Made by a program: the position numbers and the translations under genes. The notes below the pieces were generated by a model that saw nothing but the letters and a program-made list of their open reading frames with translations, had not been told where the DNA came from and searched no databases. A stretch of DNA of 6,900 bases, from the NCBI GenBank assembly GCA_001803565.1, contig MHDQ01000061.1:1-6900 (forward strand). Direction: 5' to 3'. Origin of the DNA: Nitrospinae bacterium RIFCSPLOWO2_12_FULL_45_22 (GTDB taxonomy: Bacteria > 2-12-FULL-45-22). This document shows, in pieces, positions 1 through 5,620 of the stretch. The stretch's first letter is position 1. Each line of letters opens with the position of its first letter.

Positions 1-117
1 TTCCTGGGTATTCTCAAAAGTATAGGTAGAAGTTTGGAAGATAGGATTGGTGATAGAATCTTCTCCCTTTCTCCGTTTCTCACCCCCGTGGACTGCAGTA
101 GTAGAGAACCCTTTCAT
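1..117 (-). CDS. Cys/Met metabolism PLP-dependent enzyme (trans-sulfuration family), N-terminal 39 codons, partial
   Basis: Reading the minus strand from an ATG at 117 gives 39 uninterrupted codons to the window edge. The peptide begins MKGFSTTAVHGG and continues with SITNPIFQTSTYTFEN. This is the N-terminal signature of the family of cystathionine gamma-synthase, cystathionine beta/gamma-lyase, O-acetylhomoserine sulfhydrylase and methionine gamma-lyase: an 'AVHGG/AIHAG' element, then 'P-I-x-Q-T-S-T-Y-x-F'. These cytosolic PLP enzymes act in methionine/cysteine interconversion. The PLP lysine and all catalytic residues lie beyond the window, so the exact reaction cannot be assigned; a cystathionine gamma-synthase-like (metB) role is a guess. 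The start is backed by an AAGGGG-type ribosome-binding site on the minus strand (complement of 127-132), about 9 nt before the ATG. The gene is divergent from the pilus ATPase and shares its upstream region. The fragment is too short for a routine ORF cut-off. Family assignment is fairly sure; the enzyme subtype is not. Confidence 0.85.
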   Translation of the reverse strand, partial: MKGFSTTAVHGGEKRRKGEDSITNPIFQTSTYTFENTQE

Positions 118-142
118 ACTGATTTTCCCCTTTCATTTACCC

Positions 143-172
143 TTGCAAATATGATATCCTTTTGGTTAAAAT
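143..172 (+). promoter_or_regulatory. Candidate sigma70-type promoter for the pilus ATPase gene
   Basis: TTGCAA (143-148, 4/6 to the -35 consensus) is followed after 18 nt by TAAAAT (167-172, 5/6 to the -10 consensus). It lies in the divergent gap between the PLP-enzyme fragment and the ATPase gene. Transcription would begin near 179. That would place the TTG codon at 182 almost at the RNA end and leave a leader of about 60 nt before the ATG at 242. This is a consensus match by eye in AT-rich DNA, so it is only a candidate. Confidence 0.35.
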
Positions 173-241
173 AAAGCATAGTTGAAAGCTAAATTTATCC
201 CAAATTATCCTTTTGTCAACTATTTTGTCTATCTGCTTATT

Positions 242-2521
242 ATGGTCACTGAAGATAAAATCCAACAGTTAGAGAAAAAGGTAGAATACGGGATCACCCT
301 CAAAAATATTACTAATAAGATCCATTCTGCCAAAAATATTGATGAGATTCTGGTCGAGCTAAAAGATAATATCCTTACCCTGTTCGATGCAGATAGAATA
401 ACTATTTATGTTGTAGATGGCGCTAAGAAAGAGATCTATTCGAAATTTAAATCCGGAGAAGAAGTAAAAGAGATAAGGGTACCTATATCTAGCAATAGTA
501 TTGCGGGCTATGTGGCTTATTCTCAACGGTTAATAAATATTGCTAATGCCTATGATGATCTGGAATTAAAAAACATTAATCCGGACCTCACTTTTGACAA
601 GAGTTGGGATCAGAAGAGTGGTTATAAAACTACTCAGATACTGGCGGCGCCGATTAAGTTTAACAAGTATCTGCTGGGGGTCATCCAGTTGATTAATAAG
701 AAAAGTGGCGGGAGCTTTACTTTAGAGGATCAAAATTCCCTTACAGAAATTGCTGAAATCCTGGGTATAGCTTTTTATAACCAGATCAAGATGACCCGGA
801 AGATTCCGGGTAAATTCGATTATCTGCTTAGCGAAAATATTGTCACCCAAAAGGAATTAGAAGAGGCTATCAGTACTGCCCGAAACCTTAATGAAGATGT
901 AGAAACGATATTGACAAGGAACTACAAGGTTCCCAAGGAAGAGATTGGGAAATCCTTAAGCAGTTTCTATAAGTGTAAATTTGTGCAATTTGACGATAAG
1001 ATGCCTATTCCCGGTGACCTTCTAGAAGACCTTAAATATAGCTATTTAAAAACCAACCTGTGGGTCCCCCTGACTGCCTCTGATGGTAGAGTTACCATAG
1101 TCATTGATAACCCCAGACATATCGAAAAGGTTGATGCGATAAGGACCAAGATAAAAGGGAATAAGGTTGAGTTTTGTGTGGCCCTGAGAGAGGATATTGT
1201 CAAATATATTGACCATTTCTTTGGTGCTAGGGCACCCAAGACCTCTATGTCAGATATACTTGGGAAATTGGAAGATGACCAAGAGGATATAGACCAAGCC
1301 GGTCAAGAAATAAGTGAAGAGGATAGCGCTATAGTCCAACTGGTTAATAAGATAATAAATGATGCTTATGACCGACGGGCCTCTGATATTCATGTCGAAT
1401 CTTATACTGGTAAAACTAGTACCGAGATTCGCTTTCGGGTAGATGGTTCCTGTTTTCTTTATCAGAGTATCCCCTCCAGCCACCGCCGTGCCTTAATATC
1501 TCGGATAAAGATTATGTCGGATCTGGATATTGCCGAGCGTAGACTGCCGCAAGATGGCAAGATCAAGTTTAAGAAATTCGGGGGAAGAGATATTGAACTG
1601 CGGGTAGCTGTAGTCCCTACCGTGGGCAGCAATGAAGATGTAGTCATGCGTATCTTGGCTGCCAGTGAACCTATACCCCTGGACAAGATCGGCATGTCCG
1701 AGAGGAACTTTACCCAGTTTAAACGGCTTATTCAGTTGCCCTACGGTATTGCATTGGTAGTTGGCCCTACTGGCTCCGGTAAAACTACAACTCTCCACTC
1801 GGCCTTGGGTTATATTAATACCCCGGAGAGAAAGATCTGGACAGCCGAAGACCCGGTAGAGATCACTCAGAAGGGATTGAGGCAAGTACAGATGAGGCCC
1901 AAGATTGGTTTAACTTTTGCTGCGGCTATGCGGGCATTCTTACGGGCCGACCCGGATGTAGTTATGGTGGGAGAGATGCGCGATGAAGAGACAGCCGCTA
2001 TCGGTGTCGAGGCCTCCCTCACCGGCCACCTGGTCTTCAGTACCCTCCATACCAATAGTGCGCCAGAAACTATTGTCCGCTTATTAGATATGGGTATGGA
2101 CCCCTTCAATTTTGCCGATGCCCTTCTAGGTATATTGGCCCAAAGATTGGTAAAAACCCTCTGCCCGAAATGTAAAGAGCCTTACCACCCTGCTGAAGAA
2201 GAATATCATGAACTGGCCCAGGAATATGGTGAGCAATACTTCCATAGATTAAATATCCTTTATGACGATAATTTTGCCCTGTATAAGCCGGTTGGTTGTG
2301 ATAACTGTAATCGTTCCGGCTACCGAGGAAGGATGGGTATCCACGAATTGCTTGTTGGTTCTGACCAGATAAAAAAACTTATCCAAAATAAAGCCCGGGT
2401 GGAAGAAATTAGAGGGCTTGCCATACAGGAGGGCATGACTACTTTGAAGCAAGATGGAATAGAAAAGGCCATAAGGGGCTTTACTGATATTAAACAAGTT
2501 AGGGCGGTCTGTATTAAATAA
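242..2521 (+). CDS. GAF-MshEN-PilB/GspE family type IV pilus / type II secretion assembly ATPase
   Basis: Hexameric cytoplasmic ATPase that powers pilin or pseudopilin polymerisation at the inner-membrane platform. Residues are numbered from the ATG at 242 (759 aa). Residues 28-180 form a GAF sensor domain with an NK...F...D pattern (N152, K153, F159, D163). Residues 190-327 form a degenerate MshEN/GspE-N domain, followed by an acidic linker (about 335-362). The ATPase core has Walker A GPTGSGKT (508-515, K514), the Asp box TAEDPVE (534-540), Walker B DPDVVMVGEMRD (570-581, E578) and the His box GHLVFSTLHTN (H596, H603). A tetracysteine zinc site follows, C641/C644 and C686/C689, typical of PilB/GspE and absent from PilT retraction ATPases. 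An in-frame TTG at 182 would add 20 mostly hydrophobic residues; neither start has a clear Shine-Dalgarno. I prefer ATG because the extension does not fit a soluble ATPase. No pilC, pilT or pilin gene is nearby, so PilB and GspE cannot be separated. The ATPase core is certain; the pathway is not. Confidence 0.96.
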   Translation: MVTEDKIQQLEKKVEYGITLKNITNKIHSAKNIDEILVELKDNILTLFDADRITIYVVDGAKKEIYSKFKSGEEVKEIRVPISSNSIAGYVAYSQRLINIANAYDDLELKNINPDLTFDKSWDQKSGYKTTQILAAPIKFNKYLLGVIQLINKKSGGSFTLEDQNSLTEIAEILGIAFYNQIKMTRKIPGKFDYLLSENIVTQKELEEAISTARNLNEDVETILTRNYKVPKEEIGKSLSSFYKCKFVQFDDKMPIPGDLLEDLKYSYLKTNLWVPLTASDGRVTIVIDNPRHIEKVDAIRTKIKGNKVEFCVALREDIVKYIDHFFGARAPKTSMSDILGKLEDDQEDIDQAGQEISEEDSAIVQLVNKIINDAYDRRASDIHVESYTGKTSTEIRFRVDGSCFLYQSIPSSHRRALISRIKIMSDLDIAERRLPQDGKIKFKKFGGRDIELRVAVVPTVGSNEDVVMRILAASEPIPLDKIGMSERNFTQFKRLIQLPYGIALVVGPTGSGKTTTLHSALGYINTPERKIWTAEDPVEITQKGLRQVQMRPKIGLTFAAAMRAFLRADPDVVMVGEMRDEETAAIGVEASLTGHLVFSTLHTNSAPETIVRLLDMGMDPFNFADALLGILAQRLVKTLCPKCKEPYHPAEEEYHELAQEYGEQYFHRLNILYDDNFALYKPVGCDNCNRSGYRGRMGIHELLVGSDQIKKLIQNKARVEEIRGLAIQEGMTTLKQDGIEKAIRGFTDIKQVRAVCIK

Positions 2522-2546
2522 AGATAAAAAGGGGGAGCAATCTCTA

Positions 2547-2575
2547 TTGACTTATTATTTTTGGTATGTTACTAA
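2547..2575 (+). promoter_or_regulatory. Candidate promoter for the rpsF-ssb-rpsR-rplI-dnaB-alr operon
   Basis: TTGACT (2547-2552, 5/6 to the -35 consensus) lies 17 nt upstream of a weak -10, TACTAA (2570-2575), which is preceded by an extended -10 TG at 2567-2568. It sits 26 nt after the stop of the ATPase gene and about 110 nt before rpsF, the expected place for a separate ribosomal-protein promoter with a leader long enough for autoregulation. The -10 matches only three consensus positions, so transcript mapping would be needed to accept it. I saw no intrinsic terminator between the ATPase stop and this site, so read-through from upstream is also possible. Confidence 0.33.
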
Positions 2576-2592
2576 TTATCCAATTTTTTATT

Positions 2593-2624
2593 GGGTCATT
2601 AGGTCATGGGGACCCCTAATACCC
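2593..2624 (+). repeat. Imperfect inverted repeat (hairpin) in the rpsF leader
   Basis: GGGT (2593-2596) pairs with ACCC (2621-2624), ATTA (2598-2601) with TAAT (2617-2620) and GGTC (2602-2605) with GACC (2611-2614). The loop is five nt (2606-2610), with a single bulged C at 2597 and a CC bulge at 2615-2616. An alternative inner pairing is ATTAGG with CCTAAT. The hairpin lies between the candidate promoter and rpsF, so it would be in the leader RNA. No T-run follows it, so it is not an intrinsic terminator. It could be a protein-binding or stability element, or simply two oppositely oriented copies of the neighbouring octamer repeat. The pairing is directly visible; a function is inference. 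Confidence 0.6.
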
Positions 2625-2626
2625 TA

Positions 2627-2666
2627 AATGACGCAATGACGTAATCACCTAATGACGTAATAACGA
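2627..2666 (+). repeat. Five tandem degenerate octamers (AATGACGT family) before rpsF
   Basis: Five consecutive 8-bp units can be laid end to end: AATGACGC (2627-2634), AATGACGT (2635-2642), AATCACCT (2643-2650), AATGACGT (2651-2658) and AATAACGA (2659-2666). The GGGTCATT/AGGTCAT sequence at 2593-2607 is the same family in the opposite orientation, which creates the hairpin beside the array. CGCAAT (2632-2637) can also pair with ATTGCG (2670-2675), just before the rpsF ribosome-binding site. The array ends about 10 bp before that site. Confidence 0.7.
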
Positions 2667-2687
2667 AAAATTGCGGGAAGGAGAACT

Positions 2688-3059
2688 ATGCCGTCTTACG
2701 AAAGTATATTCATTCTAAAGCCCGATTTAAAGGAAGAGGAGATAGAAAAGAATCTGAATAAGTTGAAAGATGTTATTATCAACAAAGGTGGTATTATTAA
2801 TCGGTTAGAAAAATGGGGCAAGAAACGATTGGCTTACCAAGTTAAAAAGCAGCGGATGGGAAATTATATCTTTATAGTTCTGGAAGGCCCTCCAAACCTT
2901 ATCCCAGAGTTGGAAAAGAATTGCAAATTAAATGAGGATATTATAAAGTATATAACGATAAAACAGGAGAGGGGTGATACCTTTAAGGTAACTTTTGAAG
3001 ATGGCAAAGAAGACATAGAGGAAAAAAAATTGGATATTAGACAAGAGAGGTTCCTATAA
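2688..3059 (+). CDS. rpsF: Small ribosomal subunit protein bS6
   Basis: Ribosomal protein bS6 (123 aa) of the 30S platform, which binds 16S rRNA as a heterodimer with bS18, encoded two genes downstream. The N-terminus has the family pattern YESIFILKPDL (residues 4-14). The hallmark W-G-K-K-R-L-A-Y segment is at 43-50, and the later YIFIVLEG strand is at 60-67. The ferredoxin-like domain ends near residue 98. The remaining 25 or so residues are a charged tail, as is common in bS6, whose C-termini vary in length. The ATG at 2688 is supported by a strong ribosome-binding site, GGAAGGAG (2676-2683), 4 nt upstream. The stop codon overlaps the ssb start by one base (TAATG), which suggests translational coupling. 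bS6:bS18 is known to repress its own operon in several bacteria through a leader hairpin carrying a CCG motif. I see no CCG in this leader; the nearest is codon 2 of rpsF. Confidence 0.98.
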   Translation: MPSYESIFILKPDLKEEEIEKNLNKLKDVIINKGGIINRLEKWGKKRLAYQVKKQRMGNYIFIVLEGPPNLIPELEKNCKLNEDIIKYITIKQERGDTFKVTFEDGKEDIEEKKLDIRQERFL

Positions 3060-3460
3060 TGGCCAATTTTAATAAGGTTATCCTGATAGGTAATTTAACC
3101 AGAGACCCTGAGCTGAGATATACTCCCAGTGGTAGTGCCGTGACTACCTTGGGCCTTGCCATAAATCATAAGTATAAGCAAGGGGATGAATGGAAAGAGG
3201 ATACCTGCTTTATAGATTGTGTAGTATTCGGCAAACGCGCAGAGAGTTGCAATGAGTATCTAAACAAAGGGGCGCCGGTCTTGGTGGAGGGTCGTCTTAG
3301 ATGGCGGAGCTGGGAAGGGCAAGATGGACAGAAGAGGAGTAAACATGAGGTCGTAGCTAACAATATTCAATTCATACCCCGGGGGCCTGGCTCCCCTCAG
3401 GGGGCCAAGCCCTTGCCGGCTGAAGATGAGGCCTTCCCTGAGGAAGAGCCGCCTTTTTAA
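3059..3460 (+). CDS. ssb: Single-stranded DNA-binding protein
   Basis: SSB (133 aa) coats single-stranded DNA during replication, repair and recombination and recruits partners through its C-terminal tip. Residues 1-107 form the OB-fold: it opens NKVILIGNLTRDPELRYTPS (5-24), as bacterial SSBs do, and continues with FIDCVVFGKRAE (51-62) and LVEGRLRWRSW (75-85). W45, W82 and W85 are candidate DNA-stacking aromatics. A short Gly/Pro linker (about 108-120) leads to an acidic tail ending EEEPPF. This is close to the canonical DDDIPF tip and keeps the terminal Pro-Phe. At 133 aa the linker is short compared with the roughly 170-180 aa enterobacterial proteins. The ATG overlaps the rpsF stop by one base, with AGAGAGG (3044-3050) as a plausible ribosome-binding site. 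The linker-coding DNA is unusually GC-rich and self-complementary (see findings). Assignment is secure. Confidence 0.98.
   Translation: MANFNKVILIGNLTRDPELRYTPSGSAVTTLGLAINHKYKQGDEWKEDTCFIDCVVFGKRAESCNEYLNKGAPVLVEGRLRWRSWEGQDGQKRSKHEVVANNIQFIPRGPGSPQGAKPLPAEDEAFPEEEPPF
3388..3407 (+). repeat. GC-rich hairpin inside the ssb linker-coding sequence
   Basis: TGGC (3388-3391) pairs with GCCA (3404-3407) and CCCC (3393-3396) with GGGG (3400-3403). The loop is TCA, with one bulged T at 3392. Immediately upstream, CCCCGGGG (3377-3384) is a perfect palindrome. Both lie in the low-constraint Gly/Pro linker of SSB. The sequence encodes protein in the ssb frame, so any RNA role would be additional and is unproven. 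Confidence 0.6.
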
Positions 3461-3490
3461 AAACAAGCCCAAAACCCCAATGAGAGATAA

Positions 3491-3496
3491 AGGAGG
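3491..3496 (+). promoter_or_regulatory. Ribosome-binding site for rpsR (sets the start question)
   Basis: AGGAGG is a full anti-16S match, preceded by AA. The annotated ATG at 3511 is 14 nt downstream, which is long. Two nearer codons exist. ATT at 3502 (5-nt spacing) is in frame with rpsR and would add Ile/Met-Asp-Arg. TTG at 3503 (6-nt spacing) is out of frame and ends at a TGA overlapping the ATG. The site is secure; which codon it serves is open. Confidence 0.75.
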
Positions 3497-3510
3497 ATTT
3501 TATTGATCGT

Positions 3511-3753
3511 ATGAATTCAACAAGGCCAAGAAAGAAGCGGTTTTTTAGAAAAAAAATATGTCGGTTTTGTACAGAGAAATTAGAATATATAGACTATAAA
3601 GATATAGGAAGGCTCCGTACCCTGATAACCGAACGGGCTAAAATCATCCCTAGACGGATCACAGGGACTTGCGCAAAACACCAACGGCAGTTGACGGTCG
3701 CGATAAAACGGGCAAGAAATATCGCCTTGCTACCTTTTACCGCAGAGAGATAG
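3511..3753 (+). CDS. rpsR: Small ribosomal subunit protein bS18, zinc-binding (C+) type
   Basis: bS18 (80 aa) sits on the 30S platform, bound to bS6 and 16S rRNA. Family features are the basic N-terminus, the D-Y-K-D...L..L/I...E.A-K-I-I-P-R-R segment (28-49) and [20 protein letters not shown] (51-70). The pairs C17/C20 and C54/H57 match the arrangement reported for zinc-binding 'C+' bS18 proteins, rather than the cysteine-free form that some bacteria induce under zinc limitation. The length is normal for the family. The ATG at 3511 lies 14 nt from a perfect AGGAGG (3491-3496), so an in-frame ATT at 3502 giving three extra residues is possible. The gene lies 50 bp after ssb and 66 bp before rplI, in the order usual for bacteria. 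Assignment is secure; only the first residues are uncertain. Confidence 0.97.
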   Translation: MNSTRPRKKRFFRKKICRFCTEKLEYIDYKDIGRLRTLITERAKIIPRRITGTCAKHQRQLTVAIKRARNIALLPFTAER

Positions 3754-3781
3754 AAATTCCCTCTTGGACACAGATGAACAT

Positions 3782-3816
3782 AGAATACAGAATTCAGGAG
3801 TCAGAATACAGAATAG
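3782..3816 (+). repeat. Five tandem degenerate heptamers (AGAATAC family) before rplI
   Basis: Five 7-bp units follow one another without gaps: AGAATAC (3782-3788), AGAATTC (3789-3795), AGGAGTC (3796-3802), AGAATAC (3803-3809) and AGAATAG (3810-3816). As a result AGAATACAGAAT occurs twice, at 3782-3793 and 3803-3814, 21 bp apart. The array ends three bases before the rplI ATG and fills the place where its ribosome-binding site should be. The preceding GGACACAGATGAACA (3766-3780) looks like a further short-repeat fragment, but only one copy is present here. Confidence 0.75.
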
Positions 3817-3819
3817 AAA

Positions 3820-4263
3820 ATGAAAGTAGTATTGAATAAAGACATAGGAGATTTAGGTAAAGCCGGCAGCATAATCGAAGTAGCTGAGGGGTATGCCAGA
3901 AATTATCTCATTCCTCGTAGATTAGCCTTAGAAGCTACCACTAAGAACTTACAAACCTTCCAGTATCAGCAGAGAATGGAATTAGAAAAGATAAGAAAGA
4001 AAAAGGGAGAAGCAGAGGCATTAGCCAGAAAAATTGAAGAGATTTCTTTGACTATACCGGCCAAGACCGGAGAGAAAGACCGGGTATTTGGCTCTATTAC
4101 TACTAAAGATATTGCTATGGCTTTGGAAAATGAAGGGGTAGAGATTGACAAAAAGAAGATCCTTTTAGAAGACCCCATTAAAAGCCTGGGTATTTACACC
4201 ATTCCTATAAAACTTCATCCTGAAGTTACTGCGAACCTAAGACTTTGGGTAGTAAAGGAATAA
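3820..4263 (+). CDS. rplI: Large ribosomal subunit protein bL9
   Basis: bL9 (147 aa) binds 23S rRNA near the L1 stalk and extends along the ribosome surface; it affects reading-frame maintenance. The N-terminal globular domain is clear: KVVLNKDIGDLGKAG (2-16) followed by the signature V-A-E-G-Y-A-R-N-Y-L-I-P (21-32). A long basic/acidic helix (about 42-75) links it to the C-terminal domain, which begins near residue 84 and includes DRVFGSITTKDIA (87-99) and ends in RLWVVKE. The length is normal for the family. The ATG at 3820 has no ribosome-binding site at usual spacing; the only AGGAG (3796-3800) is 19 nt away, inside the heptamer array. The gene ends 4 bp before the dnaB TTG, and its last codons contain the dnaB ribosome-binding site. 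Assignment is secure. Confidence 0.98.
   Translation: MKVVLNKDIGDLGKAGSIIEVAEGYARNYLIPRRLALEATTKNLQTFQYQQRMELEKIRKKKGEAEALARKIEEISLTIPAKTGEKDRVFGSITTKDIAMALENEGVEIDKKKILLEDPIKSLGIYTIPIKLHPEVTANLRLWVVKE
4254..4259 (+). promoter_or_regulatory. Ribosome-binding site for dnaB, inside the end of rplI
   Basis: AAAGGA lies within the last codons of rplI, 8 nt before TTG at 4268. No in-frame ATG occurs in the first 50 codons of dnaB, and the encoded protein reaches the family's KLIPQNKEAEQSVLG start region within 12 residues. This supports TTG as the true start. The overlap suggests that dnaB translation is coupled to rplI. Confidence 0.6.
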
Positions 4264-4267
4264 AGTC

Positions 4268-5614
4268 TTGAAGTTTACTTCGGTGGAAGCAATTCCGGGT
4301 AAGCTTATTCCCCAAAACAAAGAAGCTGAGCAATCCGTCCTCGGCTCTATCCTTATTGAAAACCAGTCCTTCCTTAAGACCTACGGGCTTATAGCCGCAG
4401 ATGACTTCTATTTTGAAGCCCACCGGAAGATATTTTCTGCTATGACCGAACTCTTTGATCAAGGCGATCCCCTAGACCTGCTAACCCTCCCAGAAAAATT
4501 ACGGAAAAATGGCCAGTTAGAAGATACTGGTGGGGTGGCTTATCTTGCTTCACTAGTTGAGATGGTCCCAACCGCCGCCAACATAAAATACTATGCCCGG
4601 ATAGTAAAAGAAAAGGCCGTGCTACGGAATCTTATTACTGCGGCTACTGATATAATAACTGAGTGCTATGAAGATACCGATGATATAGAAGAGCTACTGG
4701 ATAAGGCCGAAAAGAGGGTTTTTGAGATAAGCGAGAGGAAGATCCTCCCGGGCTTCATTCCCATAAACCAGGTCTTAAAAGAAAGCTTTGAGACCCTGGA
4801 AAAACTCTTACAAAGGAAGGAGCTAGTTACTGGTGTAGCGACGGGCTTTCATGAATTTGATAGCCTGACAGCCGGCTTGCAACCATCGGATCTTGTTATT
4901 GTTGCCGGCCGTCCGGGTATGGGAAAGACTTCTTTCTGTCTCAATGTAGCCCAATATGTAGCGACCGTGGGCCAAAAGCCTGTAGCTATCTTTAGCTTAG
5001 AGATGTCGGGACAACAGCTAGTGCTCCGCCTTTTATGTGCTGAAGCCCGGATAAATTCTGCTAAGGTAAGGAAAGGTTTTTTGGATAAAGATGATTGGCC
5101 AAGATTGACCAAAGCGGCCGGCATTATCTCCGAGGCCCCTATCTATATTGATGATAGTGCGGCCTTAAGCACCTTGGATATCAGGGCTAGGGCCAGGAGA
5201 CTTAAGGCGGAAAAGGGACTCGAACTGGTCATGATTGACTATCTCCAGTTGATAACAGGGCGAAGTAAGTATGAGAGCCGTCATCTGGAAATTTCTGAAA
5301 TTACCCGTTCCTTAAAAGCTCTGGCTAAAGAGCTGGGTGTACCAGTAGTAGCTGTATCACAGCTTAGCAGGGCTGTAGAACATAGGAGCGACCGCAAGCC
5401 CCAGCTCTCGGATTTACGGGAGTCAGGCTCCATTGAGCAGGATGGTGACCTAATAGTGCTTCTATATCGGGATGAGGTATACAATAAAGATAGTCCTGAT
5501 GGAGGCACAGCCGAGGTAAATATTGCAAAACAGAGGAACGGCCCCACAGGGGAGATAAAATTGACTTTTTTAAAGGAATATACCAAATTCGAAAATTATT
5601 CTCCTCTGTATTGA
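4268..5614 (+). CDS. dnaB: Replicative DNA helicase DnaB
   Basis: Hexameric 5'-3' helicase (448 aa) that unwinds DNA at the replication fork and recruits primase. The N-terminal domain (about 12-110) opens with the typical IPQNKEAEQSVLGSIL. A linker and linker helix (about 111-190) join it to the RecA-like motor. Motor motifs are Walker A GRPGMGKT (214-221, K220), FSLEMS (242-247, with the candidate catalytic E245), Walker B LVMIDYLQL (320-328, D324), the DNA-contacting motif VVAVSQLSR (360-368, Q365) and LRESGSIEQDGD (383-394). K421 and R423 in KQRNGPTG are the expected trans-acting lysine and arginine finger. All key residues are present, the length is normal, and no intein interrupts the P-loop, as happens in some DnaBs. 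The start is TTG, supported by AAAGGA 8 nt upstream in rplI. alr follows after 6 bp. Assignment is secure. Confidence 0.98.
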   Translation: MKFTSVEAIPGKLIPQNKEAEQSVLGSILIENQSFLKTYGLIAADDFYFEAHRKIFSAMTELFDQGDPLDLLTLPEKLRKNGQLEDTGGVAYLASLVEMVPTAANIKYYARIVKEKAVLRNLITAATDIITECYEDTDDIEELLDKAEKRVFEISERKILPGFIPINQVLKESFETLEKLLQRKELVTGVATGFHEFDSLTAGLQPSDLVIVAGRPGMGKTSFCLNVAQYVATVGQKPVAIFSLEMSGQQLVLRLLCAEARINSAKVRKGFLDKDDWPRLTKAAGIISEAPIYIDDSAALSTLDIRARARRLKAEKGLELVMIDYLQLITGRSKYESRHLEISEITRSLKALAKELGVPVVAVSQLSRAVEHRSDRKPQLSDLRESGSIEQDGDLIVLLYRDEVYNKDSPDGGTAEVNIAKQRNGPTGEIKLTFLKEYTKFENYSPLY

Positions 5615-5620
5615 AAAAAT

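Noticed and set aside
52-82. Purine-rich AGAAACGGAGAAAGGGAGAA-like short repeat on the minus strand
   Set aside because: It lies inside the clean reading frame of the PLP-enzyme N-terminus (residues GEKRRKGED), so the repetition is explained by Lys/Arg/Glu codons.
1493-1885. A 130-codon open frame on the minus strand
   Set aside because: It is entirely antisense to the PilB ATPase core, has no recognisable domain, and is explained as a shadow of that gene. The same applies to the other antisense frames over ssb, rplI, dnaB and alr.
2593-2624. Leader hairpin as an intrinsic terminator of the ATPase gene
   Set aside because: The stem is followed by TAAATGACGC with no T-run, so it does not fit a rho-independent terminator.
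2627-2666. Octamer array as a CRISPR array
   Set aside because: The units are 8 bp and contiguous with no spacers, and no cas genes are present.
2688-2693. CCG at codon 2 of rpsF as the bS6:bS18 binding motif
   Set aside because: It is within the coding sequence, and I could not place it in a hairpin of the published shape. A single trinucleotide is not evidence.
4283-4285. GTG at 4283 as an alternative dnaB start
   Set aside because: It has no ribosome-binding site at proper spacing, whereas TTG at 4268 has AAAGGA 8 nt upstream.
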